Virus record (IMG/VR): IMGVR_UViG_3300010354_000025 | Location: 1-31,697 of that record | Strand: one strand, 5' to 3' | DNA: 31,697 nt | Origin: a virus | Shown here: one piece after another, positions 7,149 to 16,718 of the stretch | Position numbering within the stretch: position 1 is the first letter of the stretch | Layout of the letters: each line of letters begins with the position of its first letter | Notes under the pieces: model-generated | What the model was told of the DNA's origin: nothing | The model's database searches: none | The model's input: only the letters and a program-made list of their open reading frames with translations | Program-made: the position numbers and the translations under genes

Positions 7149-9513
7149 CTACCTTATTCTGAGTACCTGTAATATCACTCTCTAAGACATAAACTGTTGT
7201 CATGCCTTCATTCGTCTGAGATACAAGTCCTGCTGTGCTTGTACTCTGTCCGAAGTTATTCATGTTCATTCCTGCTGATCCTAACTCCGATCCTGTTGCA
7301 CCTGCGCTGAATCCAGTTCCTGCTGCCCCCATAGATGGAGCAGTACCTCCTTGATATTTAGTAGCTGTGATAGCTGCTATCTGTGCAAGTCCAATACCCA
7401 CCGCAGCAGCGATACCTGCTATACCCGCAGGTGATGGAGGAGGACCAAACATAGCGATGGCTTTAGCAATAGCACTCGCAGTATCAATACCAACTTGAGC
7501 AATCCTTAAAGCCTTGTCTCTGTTGAATTGTTGTTTCTTTATCTTCTCAGTCTCATTGAATAGCTTTAATTCTGTTGCATATTTTGTCGCTGCATATTGC
7601 TTATCTAAAGCATCCTTTTGTTCAGCAGATAGATTGCCTTGCTCTAATTCTGTCTTATATTTAGCATCAAGTACTTTTAATTCGTCTTGAGTTTGCATCT
7701 CAAGAGCTTGAAGTCTTGCATTCTGTAAGTCATCAATAGCAGCATTGAAAGATGATATTTGATCCTTGATATATTGAGCAGTCTCAATGGCTCTATTCAA
7801 CCTTTCAGCTTGTAAATCCTGAGACATCTTAGCATATTTCTGCTCAATAGCATATATCTCTCCTTCTGTCAATTCTTTATTTGATAATTCCTGTGCTTTC
7901 TGAGAATCTAATAGTGCTTGTCTTGCTTCCCAATTTTTATCGTCTTGAATTATCTGCCCTTGTAAATATCCTTGAGCATCCCTGAATTCTTTATCTCTCA
8001 ATCTCTCAATGAATGCAGCTTCTCTTTCTAAAAGTTGCTGTTTACTCATTGTGCCTTGAGCAATTATTTCTAATTCATTAGATACTCTAATACGTTGTAA
8101 TTTCAATATTTCTAACGAACCTATTTCTATCGCTTTCTTTTCTTTATCTGCATTTTTTACAGCATTCTCTGTGTACTTTGTATTTCCATCGCTTAGAGTG
8201 AAAATATCAGTACTTGCTTTCAATGCTGACTTTCCATAGTTCTCTAATCGAGTAGTAGCTTTTGATAGTTCTAATTCATTTTCCTTAATTCTTTTATTTA
8301 CCTTTTCATATTCAATAGCTAATTGCTCATTAGCATATCCCAAGCCAGTAGATACTCTTACTCCAAATTCATCCGTTTCATAAGTCTGCTTTCTCTTTAA
8401 TGCTCCTTCTTTTACTAACTGATTCAATCTTAATTCATCTTGAGCAAGTTGCTGTTTGAGTTTAGATTGCTTTCTAAGATTAGCCACTATCAACTCCTCA
8501 CTTGATTGTAACTGAAACTTGGCAGTTTGATAAGCGAGATAGTTTTGTAATTCCTTATTCAACTGATTCTGAAATGCAGCCTCATCAGATAGATTCTTTA
8601 ATGTAGTTCCGTATTTCTTATTGATCTCAGATATCAGTCTTGATCTTTCTTTACTCCCTTCGTTACTGGCTTGAAGTTGCACTATCATTGTAGCAAATGC
8701 AGCAGATTCCTTAGATACGAAATCCATCCTCTTTGCTTCATTCTTGGCTCTCTGATCAGCTAACTTCTGCTCCTCTTCACTTACACCTGTGACCATTTCT
8801 TTCAATGCTCCAAAATTGGCGATCAAAGCAGTAATTCCCACAATCACAGCTCCGATACCTGTACCTAACAAAGCAAGTCTAAATAGCTTCAATGCGCCTG
8901 TGGACTCTCCGACAGCAACAGTATATAATTTCTCCCATGCAGTTCTTATCTGAATACCTAATATCGCATCAGAATTGAGATTATTAGCAACAGTTGTAAC
9001 GGCATTGACTACACCTTGTACAGCTTGTAGCTTTACCATCGTCTGCACTAATGCCTCACTCTCTACGCCTGTCAGAGCAATAGCTGATTCAAAGCCTTGG
9101 AAGATCGCTGCTCCTGTTTCGACTCCTGCAAGAGTAGTATCTAACTTAACAAAGTCAGATGAGAGTGCTGTAGTAGCAGCTTTCAAATCTCCTATCTGAT
9201 CCTTTAGCTGACCTGCTGCCTGAATAGCAGCCTGTCCAACAGGAGATTCCATTCCTGCCTGTGCAGCAATCGTTTGATACTGCTTCATGGTCTGAGTCAG
9301 CTCACGCATCGTAAGACCACCAGACTCAACTTTCTGATTAAGCTCCTTTAACTTCTGATCAAACGCATCAATACCCTTTCCCGATGCAGCAGTACTCTGC
9401 ACATCCTTGATGTCCTTATTCAGATCGCTTACAGCCTTATCAAAATTCTGAACATCTTGTACAGAATTTCCTGTATCAACTCTGAGTGAAAATACTGCTT
9501 CCTTAGTTGCCAT
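7120..9513 (-). CDS. Tail tape-measure protein
   Basis: The 797-residue protein is built of long charged helical stretches (residues about 1-150 and 240-690), interrupted by hydrophobic segments near residues 210-235 (LLGTGIGAVIVGITALIANFG) and 700-725 (PAGIAGIAAAVGIGLAQI), with a glycine- and serine-rich C-terminus. This is the classic design of a tape measure, which fixes tail length and is released during DNA entry. At the usual 0.15 nm per residue it would predict a tail of about 120 nm (inference). It starts at the stop of the fibre gene upstream, and its last 29 nt overlap the convergent plus-strand gene. Confidence 0.85.
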   Translation of the reverse strand: MATKEAVFSLRVDTGNSVQDVQNFDKAVSDLNKDIKDVQSTAASGKGIDAFDQKLKELNQKVESGGLTMRELTQTMKQYQTIAAQAGMESPVGQAAIQAAGQLKDQIGDLKAATTALSSDFVKLDTTLAGVETGAAIFQGFESAIALTGVESEALVQTMVKLQAVQGVVNAVTTVANNLNSDAILGIQIRTAWEKLYTVAVGESTGALKLFRLALLGTGIGAVIVGITALIANFGALKEMVTGVSEEEQKLADQRAKNEAKRMDFVSKESAAFATMIVQLQASNEGSKERSRLISEINKKYGTTLKNLSDEAAFQNQLNKELQNYLAYQTAKFQLQSSEELIVANLRKQSKLKQQLAQDELRLNQLVKEGALKRKQTYETDEFGVRVSTGLGYANEQLAIEYEKVNKRIKENELELSKATTRLENYGKSALKASTDIFTLSDGNTKYTENAVKNADKEKKAIEIGSLEILKLQRIRVSNELEIIAQGTMSKQQLLEREAAFIERLRDKEFRDAQGYLQGQIIQDDKNWEARQALLDSQKAQELSNKELTEGEIYAIEQKYAKMSQDLQAERLNRAIETAQYIKDQISSFNAAIDDLQNARLQALEMQTQDELKVLDAKYKTELEQGNLSAEQKDALDKQYAATKYATELKLFNETEKIKKQQFNRDKALRIAQVGIDTASAIAKAIAMFGPPPSPAGIAGIAAAVGIGLAQIAAITATKYQGGTAPSMGAAGTGFSAGATGSELGSAGMNMNNFGQSTSTAGLVSQTNEGMTTVYVLESDITGTQNKVATQNKLSVW

Positions 9514-10448
9514 TATCGAGGAGTTGTGAATTTCATTTTCATGTACATATAATCAATATCAACTGTACGAGCATTCGTTCCTGCTGACTTTTGTAGATAA
9601 TTTCCTGAACCAACTAAACGTGATGCACCAGTAGGTATATTGGTTGTGTGTGTGCCTACCAAAACTTCATTGATATAAAATGTTACTGATGTTCCTGCTG
9701 CATTTATATCTATTCGTAACTTTTGCAAGTTAGTAGTATCAATAGCAACAGATGACGTAGTATATGTTCTCGTACTATTAGATGCTGTAACTAATTGCCA
9801 GTTTCCAGTGGCTGCTGATCCTGTACTTACACCTTGAGAATCATATAAAAAGAATGCACCATCAGTTTGACTAATTGCAGCTGATGTATCCCAAAATCCG
9901 ACAATGTATTGAAATGTATCTGTACCATCAGATACAGCGTTAACTCTTGTTAATGATTCGAACCTAAAAGGATTAGTACCAAATTGATAGGATAATGAAT
10001 TGGTATTGAATCTGTATCCACCATTGGTATTTGTTGCTGTTGATAATCTTGCAATACCATAGGCAGATTGAATTGTAACAGTACCTGCATTTACAGAAGC
10101 TGCTGTCCATACATATTGTGGTCCTGTAATATTAAAATCCTCAATATATTCAAATCCCCAATCTCTTTGATTTGCAGGAGTAAGAGCAACAGGATGCCAT
10201 CCCCATGTGGCATTGTAATACTCATACCTATCACGAGTAGAGTTGTAGATCAATGTTCCTACTGTTGGTGATACCAAAGCATCTCGTTGAGTTTCTGTGT
10301 AGAAAGGAGTAATTAAGTCTTTTACATTCTGTCCTGTAACAGATCGGCTTACATATGCTCCTGCACCTGCATCCTGTGAAATCTCCAAGAGATCAGTCAA
10401 CGCAAGAGTTGCTGCCTTTGGTGTTAATTGTGAAATCTTCTTTGCCAT
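9513..10448 (-). CDS. Tail fibre / receptor-binding-like protein (311 aa)
   Basis: The product starts MAKKISQLTPKAATLALTD and LLEISQDAGAGAYVSRSVTG, an N-terminal module seen in many tail fibre and appendage proteins. A short YNSTRDRYEYYNATWGWHP linker follows. Residues about 110-311 are beta-rich with repeated aromatic and Ser/Thr residues (FRFESLTRV, FQYIVGFWDT, KLRIDINAAGTSVTFYINE), the pattern of a concanavalin/LamG-like jelly roll that could bind sugar. It sits between a large tail protein and the tape measure. Receptor binding is an inference from this architecture. Confidence 0.65.
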   Translation of the reverse strand: MAKKISQLTPKAATLALTDLLEISQDAGAGAYVSRSVTGQNVKDLITPFYTETQRDALVSPTVGTLIYNSTRDRYEYYNATWGWHPVALTPANQRDWGFEYIEDFNITGPQYVWTAASVNAGTVTIQSAYGIARLSTATNTNGGYRFNTNSLSYQFGTNPFRFESLTRVNAVSDGTDTFQYIVGFWDTSAAISQTDGAFFLYDSQGVSTGSAATGNWQLVTASNSTRTYTTSSVAIDTTNLQKLRIDINAAGTSVTFYINEVLVGTHTTNIPTGASRLVGSGNYLQKSAGTNARTVDIDYMYMKMKFTTPR

Positions 10449-10449
10449 G

Positions 10450-12846
10450 TTATTCTATTCTTCTTACTTCGTTAGTTATCTCAACAGCTCTATTCTCTCC
10501 ATCCTCTGTAATTCTCCAATATTTTGTTAGTATCGGAACGAATGGAGGAGCAGGATGATTGTTATTTGCGATCAAACCCTCACTCTTTATTATGCGAATT
10601 AGTTCTACGGATGTCGTGTCATCCTTTCCACTATCATAATTTTCAATCTTTTGTAATCTATATACTACTCCATCAATGTTGATCAGACTCTTGAAGTCCA
10701 ATAGATTGATCATATCAGGAGTGATATTAACATAGCAATTCAAAAGCTTACCATACTTACTTGATAGCTCCTTCATGAATTGATCGTGATAATAGAATAG
10801 TGTTGATGTAGTATATGCCGTTCCGTTGTAGTAGATGTAATCAGGAACACCCCAATTAAAGTCAAACGTAGGTGATGTCAAACTATCCAAGTGACCTACA
10901 TACGGATATGTTGACTCAGAGAATGCTACTCCATTCTCATCTACATGAGTCCAATCTGCTGTTGTCATTGGTCCAAGTTGTACTATGAATGGTTTCCCTT
11001 TCATAGGAGTGACTTCAGATGTGTTATCTGCATTGAATCTTACTTGAAATGTTCTCGGCACTATAATACCTGTGAATGTACTCTCAGATATAGGAATGTT
11101 TACAAGTAACTTCTGTGAGAATGGCAGTACGAAATTAGTTGAATCCTTACTGAACTGAGTCTGCGTATCGACAACAAATGATCCATATTGACTCTCAACA
11201 TCTTCTAAGTATGCTTTGTTATAATAGTCAGTATCATCAGCAAATTTGAAATTATAATACCTTGTACCAAGATTCACAGTAGGAGTGACTTTCATTGATC
11301 TGCTGTAATCTACTTTGTCGCTCCATTGCAGAGCATTGTTCGGTGTATCATAGAAGTCATTCAACGGCTCAATCTCCAATACAGTAGGATCAAGAGTAGA
11401 TGGCTTAACGTATAGATTGAAAGCAGTAGTTAATCCCTTTAATAATGTCGCTGCATCCATGTCAGGCAAGAATGAATTCAGGGATATAGATGCTCCAGGT
11501 ACAATCTCCTCAATAGTCTTGGTCATATCCACATTCACAGATAATGAATCTATGCGAATATCACAAGTGAATGTAGTTATAGCGTTGGCATCAAGAAAGA
11601 AAAATGCAGTCTCGAATACATCCATCTGACTCACGATTGTTATCTCATCATTGATCTCAAGATCAAAGTTCCTTGTTGTAGTAAATGCTATTGTAGCTGT
11701 GACATCACCTGTCGCACCTGTTAATGAGAAGTTGTAGATCGTATCTGTTGCAAGATATGATCCATTCTTGTAATATAGTAGATTGTATTTGAATAATACA
11801 TTTCCATCTGTTAATGTGCTACCTGCAACAGTAAAGTCAATAGTTACCTCATGCTGTCCTGAATACTCAAATTGATACAATCCATTAAGACCTGATTGGA
11901 ATTTGAATGGCTCCTCACCTATCATCTGAAGCTCTGGATCAGAAGTAGTGTTGACAAACAATGGAGAGTTTAAAGTTTGAGGATTGTTGTTAAGAATATA
12001 ATCTGCAAAGTCAGGCAATGTAGGTGAGAAGAAAGTTAATCCTGTTTCAATGATATATCCCGAAGCCTTATTTATTTCATCATTTGTAGCTGTAAAGTCA
12101 GCAGCAGTACCTGCATCAATATCATTGAAGTTGCCTCCTCCAAATGCTAAGAGTAATCTCTTGAAAGTCTGTGACTCTAAAAATGCAGAATCCCATGATA
12201 TACCGCAGTTATCGAATGCTCTCTTGAGAATATCATAAACGAATACTTGAGGAGCGATATGCTCAACATTGAATGTGCTTGGAGTTGATCTGTCAAAGCC
12301 ATAATCGATCAGTCCGTAATAGTATCCGATTCCATCCCAGTTCGCTCCTGTCTTATTACTTGTAGGAACACCATTGACTTGTATAGTGCCATTCCATGAA
12401 TCAACCTGATTATCTCTTGTCAAAGTATGGATGTACTCTGACCAATCCATCTCATTGATCCTCGTCTGTTGTAGCTTTGCGATATATTCTAACTGATCGC
12501 TGAACAGAATCAAGTTGATGCTCCAATCACCATTTAGATACTCGCATTCGCTTAGCTGTGCAAAGCCATTGAACTGCAAGATTCCCTTTTCATAATATCT
12601 CGCTGTTGCCTTAATCGTTGGATCGAAGTCAAAGGTACTGACATCTCCTGTGAATGGTGCAGTAACGGTTAGTTGAAAAGCATTGAAGAATAGATACAGA
12701 TTACCTTTAGTGCCTGGTACTGTTATAGTCTTAGAGTTGTTTCCCTTTCTTGCAGTTAAATCCTTCAGATCACTTATTCCATAGGTTAACGGAAATGGAA
12801 GTCTCTCATTCAGATCAACCTTGAAGTTATTTATATACAGCTCCAT
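10450..12846 (-). CDS. Large tail/baseplate protein (798 aa)
   Basis: The 798-residue protein begins MELYINNFKVDLNERLPFPL with a segment KDLTARKGNNSKTITVPGT, a start typical of large baseplate-hub-like proteins in Bacteroidota siphophages. The rest is mostly beta-rich with repeated domains and few charged helices; a segment near residue 440-500 (IVPGASISLNSFLPDMDAAT) resembles the inner part of a tail-associated hub. It probably forms the tail tip with the 405-residue protein encoded just upstream, whose stop overlaps this start codon. I cannot match it to a defined family, so the role is inferred from size, start and position. Confidence 0.6.
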   Translation of the reverse strand: MELYINNFKVDLNERLPFPLTYGISDLKDLTARKGNNSKTITVPGTKGNLYLFFNAFQLTVTAPFTGDVSTFDFDPTIKATARYYEKGILQFNGFAQLSECEYLNGDWSINLILFSDQLEYIAKLQQTRINEMDWSEYIHTLTRDNQVDSWNGTIQVNGVPTSNKTGANWDGIGYYYGLIDYGFDRSTPSTFNVEHIAPQVFVYDILKRAFDNCGISWDSAFLESQTFKRLLLAFGGGNFNDIDAGTAADFTATNDEINKASGYIIETGLTFFSPTLPDFADYILNNNPQTLNSPLFVNTTSDPELQMIGEEPFKFQSGLNGLYQFEYSGQHEVTIDFTVAGSTLTDGNVLFKYNLLYYKNGSYLATDTIYNFSLTGATGDVTATIAFTTTRNFDLEINDEITIVSQMDVFETAFFFLDANAITTFTCDIRIDSLSVNVDMTKTIEEIVPGASISLNSFLPDMDAATLLKGLTTAFNLYVKPSTLDPTVLEIEPLNDFYDTPNNALQWSDKVDYSRSMKVTPTVNLGTRYYNFKFADDTDYYNKAYLEDVESQYGSFVVDTQTQFSKDSTNFVLPFSQKLLVNIPISESTFTGIIVPRTFQVRFNADNTSEVTPMKGKPFIVQLGPMTTADWTHVDENGVAFSESTYPYVGHLDSLTSPTFDFNWGVPDYIYYNGTAYTTSTLFYYHDQFMKELSSKYGKLLNCYVNITPDMINLLDFKSLINIDGVVYRLQKIENYDSGKDDTTSVELIRIIKSEGLIANNNHPAPPFVPILTKYWRITEDGENRAVEITNEVRRIE

Positions 12847-14063
12847 TATCCGAGTTGGCTTACTTTAGTATATGTTCTGTCTATGGTCACAAGCTCTTGG
12901 ATCAATCCAAACTTTCTCCTTTGTTTCAATATGCTTGAACTATTAGTCACTACAACAGGCTCAAATCGTAGAGATGTCTGTCCTAACTCAGTCTCAAGAT
13001 ATACTCTTGGCGATTCATACAATGATCTTACAAGCCATTGCTGAACATCCTGATGAATCCAATCTGAATTTAGAATCAACTTATCCTGCATAAATTTACT
13101 CATAGTCATTTGATGACCATCAGTAATACTGCGAGAATATACATAGTAGTCCTCTTTAGTAGTCCATCTTCCTGTCGCTCTTGAGTATCTGTTAGCTTGT
13201 ATCTCTGTGCTTTCCTCAGATAGCAAGGTGAAGCTAAATGAATCCCATGCTCCGAATCTATTTAACCAATGCAGACGTATTCTTTCATAAGAGCTGCATG
13301 ATGTATCGTAATATATCTTATAGGCTTCTGATGTCCTTGTTGTAGGATTCAAAGTTTCATAAAGCCTTATAGTGTAATAGTAGCAGTTTGTAAAGTCTCC
13401 AATAACAAGAGATGTAAAATTCACCAATGCAGATGGTCCAACAGATACCAATGGCACAATCTCCGTTATACTCCATGTATCACTTGTTATCTGAGTGCCT
13501 GTGATATCATACAAGATAACTTCACCTGTTAATCCTGCTCCACGCTGATTGATAATAGCCAAAAACTTGGATTCATTATAAGCTACTAAATCACGTTTAT
13601 CTCTTGGAAAGTCAGTAAGGAATAATCTGTTTGCCCCTGAGTTTACATTGTATGTCGTATATGCATATTGATTTAAATATAACTCATCATACCTAAAAGC
13701 TCCATTCAAGAAATTAATTCCTGAAGATGCTACCATTGATGCAAGATAGATTACAGGCACAGCTCCATATTTCTCATATATCAAAATAGAGAATGTTTGA
13801 TCTGTATTTAATTCCTGTACTTGAATTGCTGGATTACAATATACAGATGTTAATATAGCTCTTCCAATAGTTGATATGTTGAATTTCCCCGATGCGCTAA
13901 ATTCAGGGTAGACCTCATGCGTTGAATGGATGTTTCCCTCTACGTATAGCTCAATCACAAAGGAGAAATTAACCTGTGCAAAATTCGTTGATTCGAATAT
14001 CCACTCTACATCATTGCAGATAGGCCAATATATTTGTGGCTCATCAAGTATTGTTATTGCCAT
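12846..14063 (-). CDS. Tail tip-associated protein (405 aa)
   Basis: The 405-residue product (MAITILDEPQIYWPICNDVE) is rich in beta strands and aromatic residues with little low-complexity sequence. The C-terminal part contains a basic segment LKQRRKFGLIQ. It lies between the tail completion-like gene, which it overlaps by 10 nt, and the 798-residue tail protein, whose start overlaps its stop. A role in the baseplate or distal tail is likely by position. No family is recognised. Confidence 0.55.
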   Translation of the reverse strand: MAITILDEPQIYWPICNDVEWIFESTNFAQVNFSFVIELYVEGNIHSTHEVYPEFSASGKFNISTIGRAILTSVYCNPAIQVQELNTDQTFSILIYEKYGAVPVIYLASMVASSGINFLNGAFRYDELYLNQYAYTTYNVNSGANRLFLTDFPRDKRDLVAYNESKFLAIINQRGAGLTGEVILYDITGTQITSDTWSITEIVPLVSVGPSALVNFTSLVIGDFTNCYYYTIRLYETLNPTTRTSEAYKIYYDTSCSSYERIRLHWLNRFGAWDSFSFTLLSEESTEIQANRYSRATGRWTTKEDYYVYSRSITDGHQMTMSKFMQDKLILNSDWIHQDVQQWLVRSLYESPRVYLETELGQTSLRFEPVVVTNSSSILKQRRKFGLIQELVTIDRTYTKVSQLG

Positions 14064-14581
14064 GTCTTAGTATTTTTGGTGAATGATACATCGAAGATAA
14101 GCCCTGTGATTTCTGCCAGATCATTTGCTATTCTATTCAACACATCATCTGTCATCACATTCGATGTTATGTTTCTTGGCTTGATTCCGTATTTGAATTT
14201 ACTTGCTGCTGCTGATGCGTAGGCATGACTCATATCATAGCCTTTCCATTGTTTTATAGCCATCGCATGGCTCTTAGTTACAAATGGTAGCTTGAATTCG
14301 TAATTTGTAGGAAACTTATTCTGTCCTATTGGATTGACTCCTTGATCTTGATAGTTGTAGTACTGATCTGATTCAACTGTGATCGTCAATGGACCAGTAA
14401 CATAGGCAACAGTAGCAGCAGCTAATCCTCCTGTGTTATTGACATTCTTAAAGATATACTCTTGGAAATTCTTTGTAAGCTGATTGCTCAGATCAAGAAT
14501 AAACTTCTCATAAGCATTCTCAGGCTGTGCAAGATCAGCTTGTGTAAACCCAAAACTTTCAAGGAAATCAAACTCAGCCAT
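14054..14581 (-). CDS. Tail completion-like protein (175 aa)
   Basis: The 175-residue product has an N-terminal acidic helix, a beta segment with DQGVNPIGQNKFPT, a helix with HAMAIKQWKGYDMSHAYASA, then KYGIKPRNITSNV. The series 'gap, hydrophobic strand, xxAIKxW, AYAxA, GIKP' is what HK97 gp10-type tail completion proteins show, though here the match is loose. Such proteins cap the tail end and join it to the head. It follows the gene at 14627-15358 after a 45-base gap. Confidence 0.5.
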   Translation of the reverse strand: MAEFDFLESFGFTQADLAQPENAYEKFILDLSNQLTKNFQEYIFKNVNNTGGLAAATVAYVTGPLTITVESDQYYNYQDQGVNPIGQNKFPTNYEFKLPFVTKSHAMAIKQWKGYDMSHAYASAAASKFKYGIKPRNITSNVMTDDVLNRIANDLAEITGLIFDVSFTKNTKTWQ

Positions 14582-14626
14582 TCTTAGATAATATGTAATC
14601 TTGTTCCGCTTTCAGCTTGAAGAAAT

Positions 14627-15358
14627 TCATCCAAAAAAGCGTCTTAACATACGGCTGCCTCGTAATCGTATCGACATCTTTACCCAAGCCTTCTGCCAAG
14701 CGGAGAAGTATCTTTGTCCAAGTGAACCATTCTGAATCTCTGATAGCTCCTTCATCAACTTCCTGTTCGTCTCCATCATCCTCGCTGTCTGTATTCCCAA
14801 TATAGCGAGATTCCGCCTCTTTGATTCGGACAAAAAAAAACTGAAGAAATTCAGGAACTCATCGCCCGGAAAGGATCGCTTGAATATCTCTTCCCTTTTC
14901 TTGTTAGGATTCAGTACCTTTCCTCTTGCATCCTCTTGGCAATATTCCATTCCTTCTTCAATGTAACAGATAGCCAATGCCTCAGCAGGTGACTGAGCTA
15001 AGTCCTCAATCAGCTTCAAGTCAATGATCTGTCCTGTGCTAATGTACTCGAAGTTTTTCTCGAATACATATCTCTTGCCTTCAATGGTCACTATGCCACT
15101 TGGCTCTGTTGTCTTGAAGTTAGCTAACATTTCAAGCAGCTTCTTAGCCAAGTCAAGGATGTCATCAATGTGAGCCTTTCTAACTTGACTCATGCTTAGT
15201 CCTGTGAATATGCTGATAAGCTGACAATGGAAATCAAGCATATTACTCAGCTCTTTATTGTTCTCTTGAATCACAGGAGCTAACATCAGCCACTTAGTCA
15301 ACTGATCTGGGGTGCATTCCTGTATCGTTGTAGGATATCTTGCTTCAATCTTTTTCAT
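14627..15358 (-). CDS. Hypothetical protein, possible tail assembly chaperone (243 aa)
   Basis: I place the start at the ATG at 15358, because it forms an ATGA overlap with the TerL stop; the frame is open further up and a start at 15412 would add 18 residues overlapping TerL. The 243-residue product (MKKIEARYPTTIQE) is helical and contains ISIFTGLSMSQVRKAHIDDI, a pattern found in phage proteins that I associate with tail assembly chaperones, and a conserved-looking AEALAICYIEEGMEYC segment with two cysteines. The C-terminus is strongly basic (RLRGSRMLRRFFG). The chaperone idea is weak because the gene is four genes away from the tape measure. Confidence 0.55.
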   Translation of the reverse strand: MKKIEARYPTTIQECTPDQLTKWLMLAPVIQENNKELSNMLDFHCQLISIFTGLSMSQVRKAHIDDILDLAKKLLEMLANFKTTEPSGIVTIEGKRYVFEKNFEYISTGQIIDLKLIEDLAQSPAEALAICYIEEGMEYCQEDARGKVLNPNKKREEIFKRSFPGDEFLNFFSFFLSESKRRNLAILGIQTARMMETNRKLMKELSEIQNGSLGQRYFSAWQKAWVKMSIRLRGSRMLRRFFG

Positions 15359-16557
15359 GCTCTTAATATCTTGTATTGTCCACGTTTGCTGTAATGCTTC
15401 CTGCAATGCCATGCAAGAGCCAATGAGATCACCCCATCGTCATGCAGTCCTATTGGAGCAGAGTATTGAACTGATCTCGTATTGGGATTGTAAATATATG
15501 TAAAATTCTCAAGCTCATCAATGAGCCATCCTTCATCAAGAATCTTGATCTCCTTCTGTTCAAATGCCAATGCCAAGTCCTCAATGATGACAGGCTTTGT
15601 CTTGGATGTTGTAGTGAATGGATATATCAGATTCCTCATCCTTGTGGATAGCATCTCATGAAAGATATCGCCTTGATTGTTGACCTCTATCAATGTTACA
15701 GCATTGTACTTGCGTATCTGTGCCTCTACCTTGTCAATAATCTTGTTCCATTCGTCATGTCTCCATCTGCCAACATAGACCATCTGACCTGCTTCGTTTA
15801 ATATAGTCAGTACTGTATAGTCATCTGCCCTACCGATGTCAAGACCTGCAAAGTTTTTGCCTTGTGTAGCCCATGTTCCTGTGCATGATCTGATATCTTT
15901 GAATAGTCCTGAAGCATTATCAATAAACTCTGCCATGTACTCCTGTCTAAAGATGTGATCTGGAAGCGATCTCTTTCTTTCGTCCAATTCCTTTGGATTG
16001 ATCATAGGATTGTCGTACGATGTGAAATGGAAGTACGCATACCTGTCATCATAGTTAGGCTGCATACAGATTCTGTGAAAGTGATTCCTGCCTTTTGGAG
16101 TTGATATGAATAGTACCTTCTTTCCTTTAACCAAGACTGTTGCACTCAACACCTCATCCCAAAGCTCAGGTCTTGTAAATGCCATCTCATCCACGATCAT
16201 GTAGTGGAATGTATTCCCTCTGATGTTATCTGGTCTCTCACCCGAGAAGAATTCAATCGTTGATCCAAAGCCACTCACGATAAGATCAGACTTGTTGAAT
16301 TGAAATAGTCCACTATTTGTCACAGCCCTTTCAAGGTCTGCGAATACTTTCTTTCCTTGCTTGTAAACAGGAGTCACCCATGCTATCTTACAACCTGGAT
16401 CATTGATCGCCCAATACAGAAGTTGGTTGATCCCGAGCAATGTCTTGCCAAATTGTCTGCCGATATTTAAAGCATAATACTTTTGAGAGCCTTGATTTAT
16501 GGCTTGATGGATCGCTCTCTGATTGTCATGTGGTTTATATCCTTTGATTGTTGCCAT
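15355..16557 (-). CDS. terL: Terminase large subunit (TerL)
   Basis: The 400-residue product has the full set of large terminase motifs. The ATPase part shows Walker A GRQFGKT (33-39), Walker B YMIVDE (119-124) and the coupling motif STPKG (152-156). The nuclease part shows AGLDIGRADD around Asp240, TLIEVNNQGD around Glu291, and GLHDDGVISLALA around Asp373/374. TerL drives DNA into the prohead through the portal and cuts the concatemer. It is shorter than the common 450-550 residues but nothing essential appears missing. The leader contains a strong hairpin (16570-16585) and lies below a terminator and a candidate promoter. Confidence 0.95.
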   Translation of the reverse strand: MATIKGYKPHDNQRAIHQAINQGSQKYYALNIGRQFGKTLLGINQLLYWAINDPGCKIAWVTPVYKQGKKVFADLERAVTNSGLFQFNKSDLIVSGFGSTIEFFSGERPDNIRGNTFHYMIVDEMAFTRPELWDEVLSATVLVKGKKVLFISTPKGRNHFHRICMQPNYDDRYAYFHFTSYDNPMINPKELDERKRSLPDHIFRQEYMAEFIDNASGLFKDIRSCTGTWATQGKNFAGLDIGRADDYTVLTILNEAGQMVYVGRWRHDEWNKIIDKVEAQIRKYNAVTLIEVNNQGDIFHEMLSTRMRNLIYPFTTTSKTKPVIIEDLALAFEQKEIKILDEGWLIDELENFTYIYNPNTRSVQYSAPIGLHDDGVISLALAWHCRKHYSKRGQYKILRA

Positions 16558-16569
16558 GTTTAAAAAATA

Positions 16570-16585
16570 GCAGAGTGCGCTCTGC
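16570..16585 (-). promoter_or_regulatory. Leader hairpin in front of terL
   Basis: GCAGAG-TGCG-CTCTGC forms a perfect six-base-pair hairpin (read on the minus strand as GCAGAG-CGCA-CTCTGC) followed by TATTTTTTA and, after two bases, by the terL ATG. It looks like a terminator or attenuator, or a structure that controls access to the terL start, where no Shine-Dalgarno sequence is present. Confidence 0.6.
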
Positions 16586-16630
16586 CATCGGATACCTAAG
16601 AGAAATCAAACTATGACTTTTAAACCGAGA

Positions 16631-16638
16631 CAAATATA
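16631..16638 (-). promoter_or_regulatory. Candidate -7 promoter box upstream of terL
   Basis: Minus-strand TATATTTG matches the Bacteroidota -7 element TAnnTTTG. It lies just downstream of the T-run of the terminator at 16638-16675 and about 75 bases before the terL ATG. I see no -33 TTTG at the expected distance, so the promoter is possible but weak, or needs an activator. Confidence 0.4.
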
Positions 16639-16675
16639 AAAAAAGAAATCGGAAGAACATAATCCCTCCGATCTC
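16638..16675 (-). terminator. Intrinsic terminator between terS and terL
   Basis: On the minus strand GAGATCGGA pairs with TCCGATTTC (nine pairs, one G-U) over a 13-base loop and is followed by seven T. It should end the early/middle transcript after terS, and marks off terL and the tail genes as a separate unit. Confidence 0.8.
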
Positions 16676-16718
16676 TACTTGTCTACTATAACCAAAAAAA
16701 CCGATGTAAATATAATAA